Origin: a virus
Direction: 5' to 3' (one strand)
Virus record (IMG/VR): IMGVR_UViG_3300032093_000267
Location: 1 to 43,160 of that record
Length of the DNA stretch: 43,160 nt
Below the pieces are notes generated by a model. The model worked only from the letters and a program-made list of their open reading frames with translations, did not search any database and was not told the DNA's origin. The translations under genes were made by a program, and so were the position numbers. Positions 1 to 8,191 of this stretch are shown one piece after another (position 1 is the first letter of the stretch; each line of letters starts with the position of its first letter).

Positions 1-59
1 ATGAACAGGCCGAGAGATTGAATATGTTAAAAACCAAAAGTAACCGATTACCTATATGA
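1..59 (+). CDS. 3' end of an unidentified upstream gene (partial)
   Basis: An open frame entering from the left edge (codons in phase with position 3) ends at TGA 57-59 and overlaps the gp59 start as ATGA. Only about 18 residues are visible, ending KTKSNRLPI, so the product cannot be identified. In T4 the gene directly upstream of 59 is 33 (late-transcription co-activator), so a gp33-like product is possible by synteny, but nothing in these residues shows it. The in-frame, overlapping stop argues that this is a real translated end coupled to gp59. Confidence 0.5.
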   Translation, partial: EQAERLNMLKTKSNRLPI

Positions 60-670
60 CTGGATATGAAGCCTTCTGTTTATACTCTTCTCTCAAACTG
101 CATTTTACACAAGAATCGTATGACTATTTCAAGTATCTTGGTAAATCAAGAACTAGTATAGATGCATTTGAGAATAAGAAAGATAAATGGTTTTATTACA
201 AACTGAGTCGGAGATTCACTAATGATGAACAGGCTAGAGATTTTCTTGTTGCTAATTTTTTGCATGATCGTGATGTTTGGATTGGAAATCTACTAAGAGA
301 AGATTCTGACGTACACTATCGTGCCAGACAGAAAGTGATACAGTCGTTGTCGTATACGTTCACAAATGAGATTGCTTCGTTAATGAAGCATAAGAACCCA
401 AATGACTCATTAATGATGCGAGATAATAGTCCATATCCTTTATTGCTGTCTATGTTATTATACGGTGAAGTGTCGATTGAGACTGTATGCATTCTAAATT
501 CAATACTGAGGTTTTTACCAATGTGGGACAAAAAAATTACGGATACAATTCACTATCCATCGGTAAGTTTGAAGATAAAGAAGTACACACCGTTTATACA
601 ATTTGAACCAACAAAATATAAACTGATATTGAAGAAAGAACTACATGAAAATACAGAAACTTTACCTTGA
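56..670 (+). CDS. gp59: gp59-like loader of replicative helicase
   Basis: Predicted T4 gp59-type helicase assembly protein, which places the gp41 helicase on gp32-coated forked DNA during recombination-dependent replication. The 204 aa length is close to the 217 aa of T4 gp59. The segment KKDKWFYYKLSRRF followed about 25 residues later by FLHDRDVWIG corresponds to RRDKYFFQKLSEKY and NQDAWIG in T4 gp59. The C-terminal region is basic, as expected for a DNA-binding protein. The start is fixed because an in-frame stop (TAA 41-43) lies just upstream; the ATG overlaps the previous stop as ATGA, so translation is probably coupled. The Shine-Dalgarno signal is weak. Its last 26 bases overlap the next gene. 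As in T4, 59 lies upstream of 32, here with one gene inserted between. Confidence 0.85.
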   Translation: MTGYEAFCLYSSLKLHFTQESYDYFKYLGKSRTSIDAFENKKDKWFYYKLSRRFTNDEQARDFLVANFLHDRDVWIGNLLREDSDVHYRARQKVIQSLSYTFTNEIASLMKHKNPNDSLMMRDNSPYPLLLSMLLYGEVSIETVCILNSILRFLPMWDKKITDTIHYPSVSLKIKKYTPFIQFEPTKYKLILKKELHENTETLP

Positions 671-1193
671 CATGGATGGTGTTCTGTCCGACTTTCACAA
701 ACGATATGAAGAATTGTGGAAGATTGAACCTAGTTCCAGTCGTGAACGAGGTGAAAAACGTGATTTCAAATGGGATGGATTTGTAGACGGTAATAATTTT
801 GAGACCCTTGATTGGTATCCAGGTGGTAAAGAACTATTGAAGTATGTTCTATCACTTGATATACCAATTGAGATTCTATCATCATCTGGTGGTAGAGATC
901 ATCATGAAGCAGTAAAGAAGCAAAAGAAAATATGGTTGGAAAAACAGAACATTAATTTTCCAGCCAATATTGTACCCGGTCGTGCATTGAAGGCAGACTA
1001 TGCAAAACCTGATATTATTCTTATTGATGATACGCAAGATGTCATTGATGATTTTAATATGGCAGGCGGCATCGGCATACTTCATACTGACACGGCAAAA
1101 ACAATAAAAATTGTGCAATCAATCCTTGACGATACATATATAAAAGTATATAATGAATCATGTGAACAAGATGCACATACAACAAACACTTAA
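645..1193 (+). CDS. HAD-superfamily phosphatase, 5'(3')-deoxyribonucleotidase-like
   Basis: A 182 aa HAD-fold protein. Motif I is LYLDMDGVLSDF with nucleophile D9 and acid/base D11; motif II is a Ser cluster after a hydrophobic strand (LSSS, about residues 78-81); motif IV is IILIDD with D128-D129. The DxDGVxxDF form and the small size fit the 5'(3')-deoxyribonucleotidase / NT5C-like branch, which dephosphorylates (d)NMPs. A polynucleotide 3'-phosphatase role (as in T4 PseT) is an alternative, but no kinase P-loop is present. It lies between the replication genes 59 and 32, overlaps 59 by 26 bases and has 16 bases before gp32, so a role in nucleotide supply during DNA synthesis is inferred. 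Substrate is not determined by sequence alone. Confidence 0.75.
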   Translation: MKIQKLYLDMDGVLSDFHKRYEELWKIEPSSSRERGEKRDFKWDGFVDGNNFETLDWYPGGKELLKYVLSLDIPIEILSSSGGRDHHEAVKKQKKIWLEKQNINFPANIVPGRALKADYAKPDIILIDDTQDVIDDFNMAGGIGILHTDTAKTIKIVQSILDDTYIKVYNESCEQDAHTTNT

Positions 1194-1209
1194 CTATACG
1201 AGGTAATAT

Positions 1210-2073
1210 ATGTCCGACTTTTCCGCACTCAAACGCAATCGCAATTCATTTGATAAATTGACCAAAGCGATTGAATCAACAACACAAACCACAGAATCAG
1301 GTTCAAAAGAAGACGACCGTTTCTGGCAACCCGAAGCAGACAAAGCAGGTAATGGCATGGCAGTGATTCGTTTTCTGCCAGCACCAGCAGCAGATGGCGA
1401 TGATGCTCTTCCATGGGTTCGTGTATTCAATCATGGCTTTCAAGGACCAGGTGGCTGGTATATTGAAAATTCTTTGACTACTCTCAATCAAAAAGATCCA
1501 GTATCAGAATACAACTCTGTTCTGTGGAATTCTGGCATTGAAGCAAACAAAGAAATCGCACGTAAACAGAAACGCCGTTTGACTTACATTTCAAATGTTC
1601 TAATTGTTTCTGATCCTAAACATCCAGAAAATGAAGGTCAAATCAAACTGTACAAATACGGTAAAAAAATCTTTGATAAAATCTCCGAAGCAATGAATCC
1701 GGAGTTTGAAGATGAGACGCCGTTGAATCCTTTTGATTTCTGGGAAGGCGCCAATTTCAAAATCAAGATTCGTCAAGTTGAAGGTTATCGTAACTATGAC
1801 AAGTCTGAGTTTGATAAACAATCAGCAGTTCTTGATGGTGATGATGCCAAACTTGAATCGTTGTGGAAGAAAGAACACTCACTCAAAGAGTTCCTTGATA
1901 CTAAACACTTCAAGTCTTATGATACATTGAAAGCTCGTTTGGATAAAGTTCTTGGTCTGGATGGTGTTGCACCAATAAAGACTAAAGCGGAAGATATCAC
2001 ACCTGCTATGACAACAATGTCGCCAGATTTAGATGACGAACTAGACTATTTCAAGTCTTTAGCAGAAGATTAA
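1210..2073 (+). CDS. gp32: gp32-like single-stranded DNA-binding protein
   Basis: Predicted to coat ssDNA cooperatively during replication, recombination and repair, like T4 gp32. Matches along the core include AGNGMAVIRFLP, VFNHGF, GWYIEN, NVLIVSDPKHPENEGQIK, KYGKKIFDKI and FWEGANFKIKIRQVEGYRNYDKSEF, all collinear with T4 gp32. The N-terminus has a basic LAST-like stretch (LKRNRNSF, residues 8-15) for cooperativity, and the C-terminus is acidic (DLDDELDYF) for partner proteins. Of the T4 zinc ligands (H64, C77, C87, C90) only the His (H75 here) remains; the protein has no cysteine at all, so the zinc site is absent. The 287 aa length is near T4's 301. A good ribosome site (GAGGTAA, 1199-1205) precedes the ATG, and a strong terminator follows. 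Confidence 0.95.
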   Translation: MSDFSALKRNRNSFDKLTKAIESTTQTTESGSKEDDRFWQPEADKAGNGMAVIRFLPAPAADGDDALPWVRVFNHGFQGPGGWYIENSLTTLNQKDPVSEYNSVLWNSGIEANKEIARKQKRRLTYISNVLIVSDPKHPENEGQIKLYKYGKKIFDKISEAMNPEFEDETPLNPFDFWEGANFKIKIRQVEGYRNYDKSEFDKQSAVLDGDDAKLESLWKKEHSLKEFLDTKHFKSYDTLKARLDKVLGLDGVAPIKTKAEDITPAMTTMSPDLDDELDYFKSLAED

Positions 2074-2081
2074 ACTCTGCG

Positions 2082-2108
2082 AATGCCACCTTCGGGTGGC
2101 ATTTTTTT
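2082..2108 (+). terminator. Rho-independent terminator after gp32
   Basis: A 9-bp stem (2082-2090 with 2095-2103) closes on a C(TTCG)G tetraloop, followed by a T-run to 2108. It ends rightward transcription of the 59-HAD-32 group. The stop codon of the convergent gene (2107-2109) lies inside the T-run. On the minus strand no T-run follows the stem, so it looks one-directional. Confidence 0.9.
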
Positions 2109-4038
2109 ATGCTGGTACTTCTCTTCTCAATTGAGTAGTTTCGACCAATGTATTATTGGTGACACTTGCGTTTATCACTGTAGGATTTTTTGGTTTGGAT
2201 TGATTACGTTGTTCTACCGCAAGTTCTGTCGATGACTTACCAACATTCAATCCCTGACCCTTTTGTTCACCTGTAGCAGGATCGATTGTGGCACCAGTCT
2301 TAGATGTTACAACATCATCATCTGGTGTTGGTGGAGCACCTGCAGCAGTAACGTGCCAATCTTCACCTTTCACATTACGAATCAATCCAAATTTTTCTAG
2401 CCAACCAGTAGGTTTATCTCTAGTTCCAGCAAGAGCATTTAGACCATAAGGTTCTTTACTATCGATGTCAATACCTAAACCTTTAATATGAACACTACCC
2501 GTACCAGAACCTAATGGTGCCATAGGTTGTGCTACTTTACCACTTGGTCTACCATTGTTCTTTGCTAGGTCAGCATCATATAATTGTTTTTGTTTTTCAT
2601 TCGAACGATAACCAGAAGTGATTAACAGCATCTTACCAGTTTCTTGTTTGAATGCTGCGGCCATCGTTTCAACACGACTTTGAAAACCAGGATTAAAGTT
2701 AGAAGTGTCTACGCCCGCATCTGCTTTTTTTGTCAGTGTGTCTAAATTACCTTTTGGCACTTCCGTCTGTGCAAAAACAGGAGTTGTACCACCGCCAGAC
2801 CCTGCTGGAGTTGCAGCAATTTGTGTTGGTTGTTCTATTGGTGAAAAAACTGATTTACTTGATCTATACTTTCTATATTTTGATGGTGGTGCGGATGGAA
2901 GTACGATTGGTTCGACTTTCTTCCCACTTCTTTTCTGCTCATCCCTTTTCGCAATGAGTTCTTTTAGTGTATCTCTTTTCCAAGTGAGTTCTTCAATGTC
3001 ATCATCAAGAGCGTCTAATTGTTCCACAACACCAGCATATGGATCAATAGGTTTTTCTTTCTGTCCTGGTTTTGTTGCCGATGGTTCAATTCCTAGAACA
3101 TTCTTATCTAATGAACGACCTATACCTTTTAGTTTGCCTGCAATCCAATTACCAACACCGCCCAAAAACTCACCGATTCTTCTTGTCACGGGTGATATGA
3201 AATCACCGATAACATTCAGTGCTTTTGCTGCATCTTCTTTAGTAATTAATCCAAACGTTAAAAACTCAATTAGTTTAGATGTTTCTTCTACAAATATTGC
3301 ACCCCAATCCGTTGAATCAAAGAAATCATTGAATGCTGTTTTCAACGATTCGATGCCCATTGATATGATGCCTTCAACACCACCAAGACTTCCAATGATG
3401 CCTAAAATGGCATCTTTATTCATGAATAGAGCAAATCCTATTACTACTACAAGTGTTAGTAGTCCATCGAGAATACTATCAAGTACATTTCTAAAGAAAC
3501 CTTTTTTCTTCTTTACACTTTTTTTACGTTTTGTTTTTTCTGCTTTTTTAGTTTCTTTATCAGTTTCTTTTGGCTTAAAAAGATTGGTCAGTTTTGAACC
3601 AACATCTGGTTTCGCTACTGTCGTTACACCTTCAAGTTTGACAAATTGACCAAAACCTTTACTGATGAGTTTTAGTTCTTTACTTATTCTACGAAAAAGA
3701 ATTGTGTTCTTCGCAAATATTTTGAGTGCAGCGACACCTTCCAGCGTAGGACTTTTTTCACTTTCTTTCTTTTTGAACAGATCACCAAAATAAGATTTTT
3801 CTTTCTTATCATCCTGTTTCTTTTCGTCCTGCTCCACTTGCTCTTTATTTGATTCGGGAGCAGGTTGCTCCTTAGGTTTTGGTTCTTGTTTTGGTTCTTG
3901 TTTTGGTTCTGGCGGAGAGGGTGATGGTGCAGGCGGCGGTGCGGGCGCAGGTGTAGGTGGTAATTTAGGCGCAACTGGTACTACATTGCCGCCAGACTTT
4001 GGTGTTACCTTGTTTAAACCTTGACCGTAATCTGGCAT
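2107..4038 (-). CDS. Tape-measure/hub-like tail protein with M15 (VanY-type) peptidase domain
   Basis: A 643 aa protein. Residues 20-60 are Pro/Lys/Glu-rich. Residues 100-137 hold the block KIFAKNTILF...KLEG shared with the two genes upstream. A Lys-rich stretch (165-180) precedes a strong hydrophobic segment at about 184-220. FLTFGLITKEDAAK (259-272) is a second shared block. A putative coiled region follows at 336-370. The C-terminal 445-565 is an M15 D-Ala-D-Ala/L-Ala-D-Glu peptidase: ITSGYRS (473-479), SVHIKGLGID with zinc ligands H517 and D524, and EDWH with E559 and H562. It is predicted to cut peptidoglycan cross-links or stems when the tail contents enter the periplasm. It overlaps the stop of the previous gene as TAATG. 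Assignment as a virion tail protein (gp29-like) is inferred from size, hydrophobic segment and position next to gp26/51/54. Confidence 0.7.
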   Translation of the reverse strand: MPDYGQGLNKVTPKSGGNVVPVAPKLPPTPAPAPPPAPSPSPPEPKQEPKQEPKPKEQPAPESNKEQVEQDEKKQDDKKEKSYFGDLFKKKESEKSPTLEGVAALKIFAKNTILFRRISKELKLISKGFGQFVKLEGVTTVAKPDVGSKLTNLFKPKETDKETKKAEKTKRKKSVKKKKGFFRNVLDSILDGLLTLVVVIGFALFMNKDAILGIIGSLGGVEGIISMGIESLKTAFNDFFDSTDWGAIFVEETSKLIEFLTFGLITKEDAAKALNVIGDFISPVTRRIGEFLGGVGNWIAGKLKGIGRSLDKNVLGIEPSATKPGQKEKPIDPYAGVVEQLDALDDDIEELTWKRDTLKELIAKRDEQKRSGKKVEPIVLPSAPPSKYRKYRSSKSVFSPIEQPTQIAATPAGSGGGTTPVFAQTEVPKGNLDTLTKKADAGVDTSNFNPGFQSRVETMAAAFKQETGKMLLITSGYRSNEKQKQLYDADLAKNNGRPSGKVAQPMAPLGSGTGSVHIKGLGIDIDSKEPYGLNALAGTRDKPTGWLEKFGLIRNVKGEDWHVTAAGAPPTPDDDVVTSKTGATIDPATGEQKGQGLNVGKSSTELAVEQRNQSKPKNPTVINASVTNNTLVETTQLRREVPA

Positions 4039-6125
4039 TATGTTGCCCTTGCCAATAATGCGTCATTGCCGTTAATTGTCTTATCTACGGCAGCAACTTT
4101 TGTATCGGTTACTTTGGTATTATTAGTCTGTGCAACGTTTACTGTATTAACATCTTTTGGTTTCATTTGCTCTCTTTGACCCTGCGATACTTCTTTACTT
4201 GTACTAGCCAAATCTACATTCTCAAAACCTTTTGAATACTTGTCAACCTTTGCTAAAATTTCAGCACCAATACCAACATTTAAATTTAATCCAGCGCCAC
4301 CAATAGTTTGAGTTACTGCACGATTTGCTTCTTGCTGTGTTGTAAATGTATTGAGTTTTTTACCAAGACCTCTTATAATGAATGCTGCTGCTAGTTTAGC
4401 CGCAACAAATGGATCATTTGCTCTGTCTGGATTCTGAATCAAATCCTCACCAATAATTTTACCAAAAGCCTCATAATTATTTCTACCCGTGATTTGAATA
4501 AAACCACGGCCACGATATTTGTATCCATCACCATCTTCTTTGTTACCCATACCAGGACCACGTGCAGAGTTTTTACCATAAACAAACTCTGCTAGTGCTT
4601 GTGGATTATTTAAAAACTTTGCAAGTTCTTTTGGACCATAACCAGACTTTTTGACTGTGCTAGGAAATACTTCTTGTATACGCTGAACTGAAGTATAGTT
4701 TAGATTTTCATTTTTCGGTACAAAGTTAGATTCTTTTTGAATGTTTGCAAGTAAAGCGATCTTGGTAAACCTATTCGTTATACCCAATTCATTCATTGCA
4801 GTTATGATTAATCCAATCATACCTTTTGCACCTTCTGCTGTTGGTTTGGTTGGTGCGTAAGCAGGTGCAGGTCTCGGTGCTGCCGCTTCTTTTCGCATAG
4901 CACCTTCTTTTTGTATTGCATCGTTCAATGCTTTTTCAGTCTTACGAAGTTCTTCTTTTTTCTTAATAACTTGTTCTGTCTCTTCAGTTTTTTTACCATA
5001 AGCATCAATTTCAAGCGCAGCAATTTCATCAATCAATGCATCTCGTTGTGCGGTTTTCTGTGTAACTAATTCTTGTGCTTTGAGCAAATTCTCGGCAAGT
5101 TGTTCGTTTCGCTTTCTATTTTCTTCCGCAGCGGCATCTTGTTTATCTCTATCATCTACCAGTTTTGCAATGTCTGCATCAGTTAAAGGTTTAGTTTTTA
5201 GTGGATTCATATCGGATATTTTCTGAATCAAACCTGAAACTAAATCATCAATTGCTTTTGCTGCATCAGAAATAAAATCACCAATTTTACTAGGAAAACT
5301 AATCAGGAAATTAATAGTACCATCAATTACTTTGGCAGCAGTTTCCTTATCGAAAAGACCGAATGTCAATGAGTCTATTAAACCTGAAATTCCTGCTATT
5401 AAAGTTTTATACCAATCGCCAGTTTCTTGCCAAGTATCCCACGCATCGGTCAATCCATCCCATAATGTCCATATAATTAGCACGACCCAGCCCAATGGAC
5501 CAGATGCGATTGCGGCAGTTCGTGCTGCAACCTTTACTGCTGCTTTGCCTACTTTCTTTGCTGCCTGTTTAGCGATCTTGGTTGCTTCTTTTTTCTCAAG
5601 TTCTTTTATCTTATCACCGACAATCCTATCTGAAAGTTTTGTAAGATATTTCCAAGCATTCTTTGCATAGTCTTTAACTTTATCAAGTAGTTGTTTTGCA
5701 AACTTCTTTATATTATCCATTAACGACTTGAATAATTTTTTTGCTTTATCCTTAACTTGTGTTGCTAGTTTTTTTGCACCCTCTTTAATCTTTTTAAATT
5801 TTGCACCTTTAGAACTTTTAGGATCATCTTCTGCGGTTGGAGTTCTGGCAGCAATTTCTTTTCCTTGTTCTACTGCAAATTTCTTTTCTACTTCTTCTTG
5901 CTTCAGCAAATGCATATCTTCTTTATCGGCAGACTTTATACCATACAGTCCAACAAGCGTGATTATATTTTGCCGAACGATATTGAGGTCGCCTGCCGCT
6001 TTTGACAACTCGGAATAATTGAGTGCTGCTTTTTTTAAAGATTTGTGAGCAGGAGTTACTTTTTTTGATGAGTCCTCATTCAGGACTTTCTTCTTGATCG
6101 TCAGACCTAAAATATTGGATAACAC
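4038..6125 (-). CDS. Tape-measure/hub-like tail protein with GH19 lysozyme/chitinase domain
   Basis: A 695 aa paralogue of its two neighbours. The N-terminal block AALNYSEL...NIVRQNI (33-62) matches NVLRQNI in the 625 aa gene upstream. A Lys/Ala-rich amphipathic region (105-200) and a hydrophobic segment (205-225) follow, then SLTFGLFDKETAAK (252-265). A long Glu/Lys coiled-coil region spans about 315-410. Residues 434-620 are a glycoside hydrolase family 19 domain: ANIQKESNF (likely catalytic E465) and YRGRGFIQITGRNNY (537-551), the family signature. It probably cleaves murein glycan strands. The start is GTG, one base after the upstream stop, which suggests coupled translation. It presumably acts from within the tail during DNA entry; a free endolysin role is less likely given its large structural N-terminus. 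Confidence 0.72.
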   Translation of the reverse strand: MLSNILGLTIKKKVLNEDSSKKVTPAHKSLKKAALNYSELSKAAGDLNIVRQNIITLVGLYGIKSADKEDMHLLKQEEVEKKFAVEQGKEIAARTPTAEDDPKSSKGAKFKKIKEGAKKLATQVKDKAKKLFKSLMDNIKKFAKQLLDKVKDYAKNAWKYLTKLSDRIVGDKIKELEKKEATKIAKQAAKKVGKAAVKVAARTAAIASGPLGWVVLIIWTLWDGLTDAWDTWQETGDWYKTLIAGISGLIDSLTFGLFDKETAAKVIDGTINFLISFPSKIGDFISDAAKAIDDLVSGLIQKISDMNPLKTKPLTDADIAKLVDDRDKQDAAAEENRKRNEQLAENLLKAQELVTQKTAQRDALIDEIAALEIDAYGKKTEETEQVIKKKEELRKTEKALNDAIQKEGAMRKEAAAPRPAPAYAPTKPTAEGAKGMIGLIITAMNELGITNRFTKIALLANIQKESNFVPKNENLNYTSVQRIQEVFPSTVKKSGYGPKELAKFLNNPQALAEFVYGKNSARGPGMGNKEDGDGYKYRGRGFIQITGRNNYEAFGKIIGEDLIQNPDRANDPFVAAKLAAAFIIRGLGKKLNTFTTQQEANRAVTQTIGGAGLNLNVGIGAEILAKVDKYSKGFENVDLASTSKEVSQGQREQMKPKDVNTVNVAQTNNTKVTDTKVAAVDKTINGNDALLARAT

Positions 6126-6126
6126 T

Positions 6127-8004
6127 TTAGGCCGTCATGTAGTTGTTGATAAAACTTGTATTATAGACACTAGCAATATTTTCAGGCTCTTTACCTTTTG
6201 TGCCTGCTTGATTATTTGTTGTGGGTGCATCAATTGTAACACCAGCATCTGCGGCAGAATCCATTCGTTGACCTTCAGCAACTTCGGACGATACCGAAGA
6301 TAGTGCTGCACCAGAAACTGAAGGAGATGATTCTGATGATGGACTTGGCGACACTGCACCACCACCACTCATACCACTTTCACCACCTCCAGAAATACTA
6401 CCACCACCTGTTGATGGCATTGATGCTGCTGGTGCTGCTGTTGGTGTTGTTACTGGTGTTGCTGCTTTTTGCCCTCTGGCATTTTGAAGAATTTTAGTTG
6501 GTTCACCGCCAACTGCGGCGACTTCTTGACGAACTGCTTCTTCGGATAACTGCTCACCAGTTTTATCATCAACAAAACCTGTTGGTGAATTCGGATCAAC
6601 GGTAATACCAAGTTTTGTTTTTAGAAAACCAACAGCACCTTTTTGATCTTTTTCAGCATTCTTAGCACTATATGGATCTTCTTTCGAGGGTGATGTTCCA
6701 ACTTTTTCCGCTAGTTTACCCGCTGCTTCTGGTGATGTACTTGCTGCTTTGTCTTTTTCTTTTTGCTCTTCTTTTGCTTTTCTTTCTTTATCATAAAAGA
6801 CACCTTCTCCACTATCAAGTTTTGCTTGATTTTCTTTTAATGCAGTTGTAGCACCTGAGGTATATGATTCAGTTGCAGTGCTGGTTGTATCCTTTTTAAA
6901 TGGATAGTACGGCTTAGTATCATTTATTAATGTATAAGAAGATGGAAGTGATGATTTGCCCCGAGATGCTATTGATACTGCTTTTTGTAACCAATCAGGA
7001 AAATTTATTGTAGTAAATTTTGAAAATGGTATTCCAGGTATACCTATATTTTTAAAAAAACTAACTGTATCATCAAAGAATTGGGTAACACTTAACATCA
7101 AAGGATTCAAATACTTTAGTGCTGTATCCATTCCTTTGCGTAGATCATTCTCGTTGAATAAACCAAACGTGATGAATTGTAAAAAGCCACCAAGAGCAGA
7201 TATAAGTGTATCGGTAATACTACCAGTTTCTTTAAACGTGTTGATTGCATCCATAATCCCGTTGATCAAACCACCAATGATCATAGCAGGTATAAATATC
7301 TTACTTAGAATGGCTAAGATAGAACCACCACTAAACAACGCACCGAATGCACCAACGATTCCCATAAACAGACCTTTCAGTAAGTTTATGGGATTCAACA
7401 TGTCCATTAAGCCAGATAGAAGTCCACCACCACCACCTTCTTTCTTTTCTTCTTTTGGTTCTTTCTTATCTTTGCCGTATGCAGTTGGTGTATTTTTCTT
7501 TCGTTCTTCCTCTAGTTTTGCTTCACGTAAATCTTCAGTCTGAAAGAATTTATCTGCTTTACCTTCTGCTTTTACTTTACTCTCTTTACCTTTTAGATTA
7601 ACCAGTTTAGAAATATTCTGGCGGAGCACATTCATATCACGTGCCATACCAGGTAGAACAATAGAGTTCTTAGCAATTACATTTAGAAATGGTAAAACAT
7701 CTGCACTTATTCCACCAGCAGATTCGACTTGAGCACCTTCTGCGCCTTCTCTTGTGGGTGAATTTTTCTTATCTTGTTTAGATGGGGTTTTATCATTCTT
7801 ACCCTTTTCATCCCCATAATCAATAAATTTACCCGCAGCAAAACCTGCGATTTTACCAAACATACCCGTACCAAAAACTTCTTGCACAGCATTTTGGATA
7901 TCTTTTTCACTTGCTCGGCGCAAACCCTCTACTTCATCTTTACTGCCACCTGCGGCTTCAAGCAAATTGGCTAGAGTAGTCTTTGATAGTTTTAGTTTTG
8001 CCAT
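6127..8004 (-). CDS. Tape-measure/hub-like tail protein, no enzymatic domain seen
   Basis: A 625 aa paralogue of the next two genes. Shared blocks are NVIAKNSIVL...NVLRQNISKLVNLKG (109-138) and FITFGLFNENDLRK (277-290). A Gly-rich run (190-194) leads into a long hydrophobic stretch (about 195-262) that could cross a membrane. The C-terminal third is Pro/Ser/Ala/Gly-rich low-complexity sequence and ends with IASVYNTSFINNYMTA; no hydrolase motif is visible. It is the first gene after gp26-gp51 and shares TAATG with the gp51 stop. Size (T4 gp29 tape measure is about 590 aa), membrane segment and position directly after the chaperone-like pair make it a candidate tape measure. T4 gp29 similarity itself is not evident to the eye. 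Confidence 0.55.
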   Translation of the reverse strand: MAKLKLSKTTLANLLEAAGGSKDEVEGLRRASEKDIQNAVQEVFGTGMFGKIAGFAAGKFIDYGDEKGKNDKTPSKQDKKNSPTREGAEGAQVESAGGISADVLPFLNVIAKNSIVLPGMARDMNVLRQNISKLVNLKGKESKVKAEGKADKFFQTEDLREAKLEEERKKNTPTAYGKDKKEPKEEKKEGGGGGLLSGLMDMLNPINLLKGLFMGIVGAFGALFSGGSILAILSKIFIPAMIIGGLINGIMDAINTFKETGSITDTLISALGGFLQFITFGLFNENDLRKGMDTALKYLNPLMLSVTQFFDDTVSFFKNIGIPGIPFSKFTTINFPDWLQKAVSIASRGKSSLPSSYTLINDTKPYYPFKKDTTSTATESYTSGATTALKENQAKLDSGEGVFYDKERKAKEEQKEKDKAASTSPEAAGKLAEKVGTSPSKEDPYSAKNAEKDQKGAVGFLKTKLGITVDPNSPTGFVDDKTGEQLSEEAVRQEVAAVGGEPTKILQNARGQKAATPVTTPTAAPAASMPSTGGGSISGGGESGMSGGGAVSPSPSSESSPSVSGAALSSVSSEVAEGQRMDSAADAGVTIDAPTTNNQAGTKGKEPENIASVYNTSFINNYMTA

Positions 8005-8144
8005 TACTTTCTACTTTGTTTTTGTTGATTGATACGTTCTTTTTCCTCTTCAAGGTATTTTACTAATAACGAAATGTAAATGCTTCTTTCCCAAGGTATC
8101 ATATTTTCAAGTTCAGACAAACTATACTTGTGGTGTTGCATCAT
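8004..8144 (-). CDS. gp51: gp51-like baseplate hub assembly protein; frame open back into gp26
   Basis: A short frame of 46 aa from the first ATG (8144), beginning MMQHHKYSLSELENMIPWER and ending in a charged helix (YLEEEKERINQQ). The HHKYSL-ELE-MIPWER core is what I recall for gp51-type hub assembly factors of T4-like phages, and position after gp26 agrees. The same frame is open further upstream to 8216 with protein-like sequence (RHESLGNYYQTNFA), overlapping the end of gp26 in the -1 frame. There is no convincing ribosome site before ATG 8144. Expression as a 64-residue C-terminal extension of gp26 by -1 frameshifting is therefore plausible, giving a 306 aa fusion. The stop overlaps the next start as TAATG. 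Confidence 0.7.
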   Translation of the reverse strand: MMQHHKYSLSELENMIPWERSIYISLLVKYLEEEKERINQQKQSRK

Positions 8145-8160
8145 CGCAAAGTTTGTCTGA
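8113..8160 (-). repeat. 10-bp perfect inverted repeat inside the gp51 frame
   Basis: Minus-strand TCAGACAAAC (8160-8151) pairs with GTTTGTCTGA (8122-8113) around a 28-base loop that contains the internal ATG codons at 8144 and 8141. It begins 37 bases after the slippery heptamer, longer than the usual 5-9 base spacer for a frameshift stimulator. It could hide the internal start or be coincidental. Confidence 0.4.
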
Positions 8161-8191
8161 TAGTAATTACCTAGTGATTCATGACGAAATA

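Noticed and set aside
24-59. A separate mini-gene starting at ATG 24
   Set aside because: It would encode 11 residues; the frame is open to the left edge, so it is simply the end of a larger gene.
2705-3649. A 314-codon open frame on the plus strand
   Set aside because: It lies wholly antisense to the M15 peptidase gene; its product is Ser/Phe/Pro-rich without a domain, while the opposite frame has clear catalytic motifs and conserved blocks.
4038-6125. Interpretation of the GH19 protein as a free endolysin
   Set aside because: Endolysins are normally short; here the enzyme domain is the last third of a 695 aa paralogue of two other tail-type proteins with a hydrophobic middle, next to baseplate genes.
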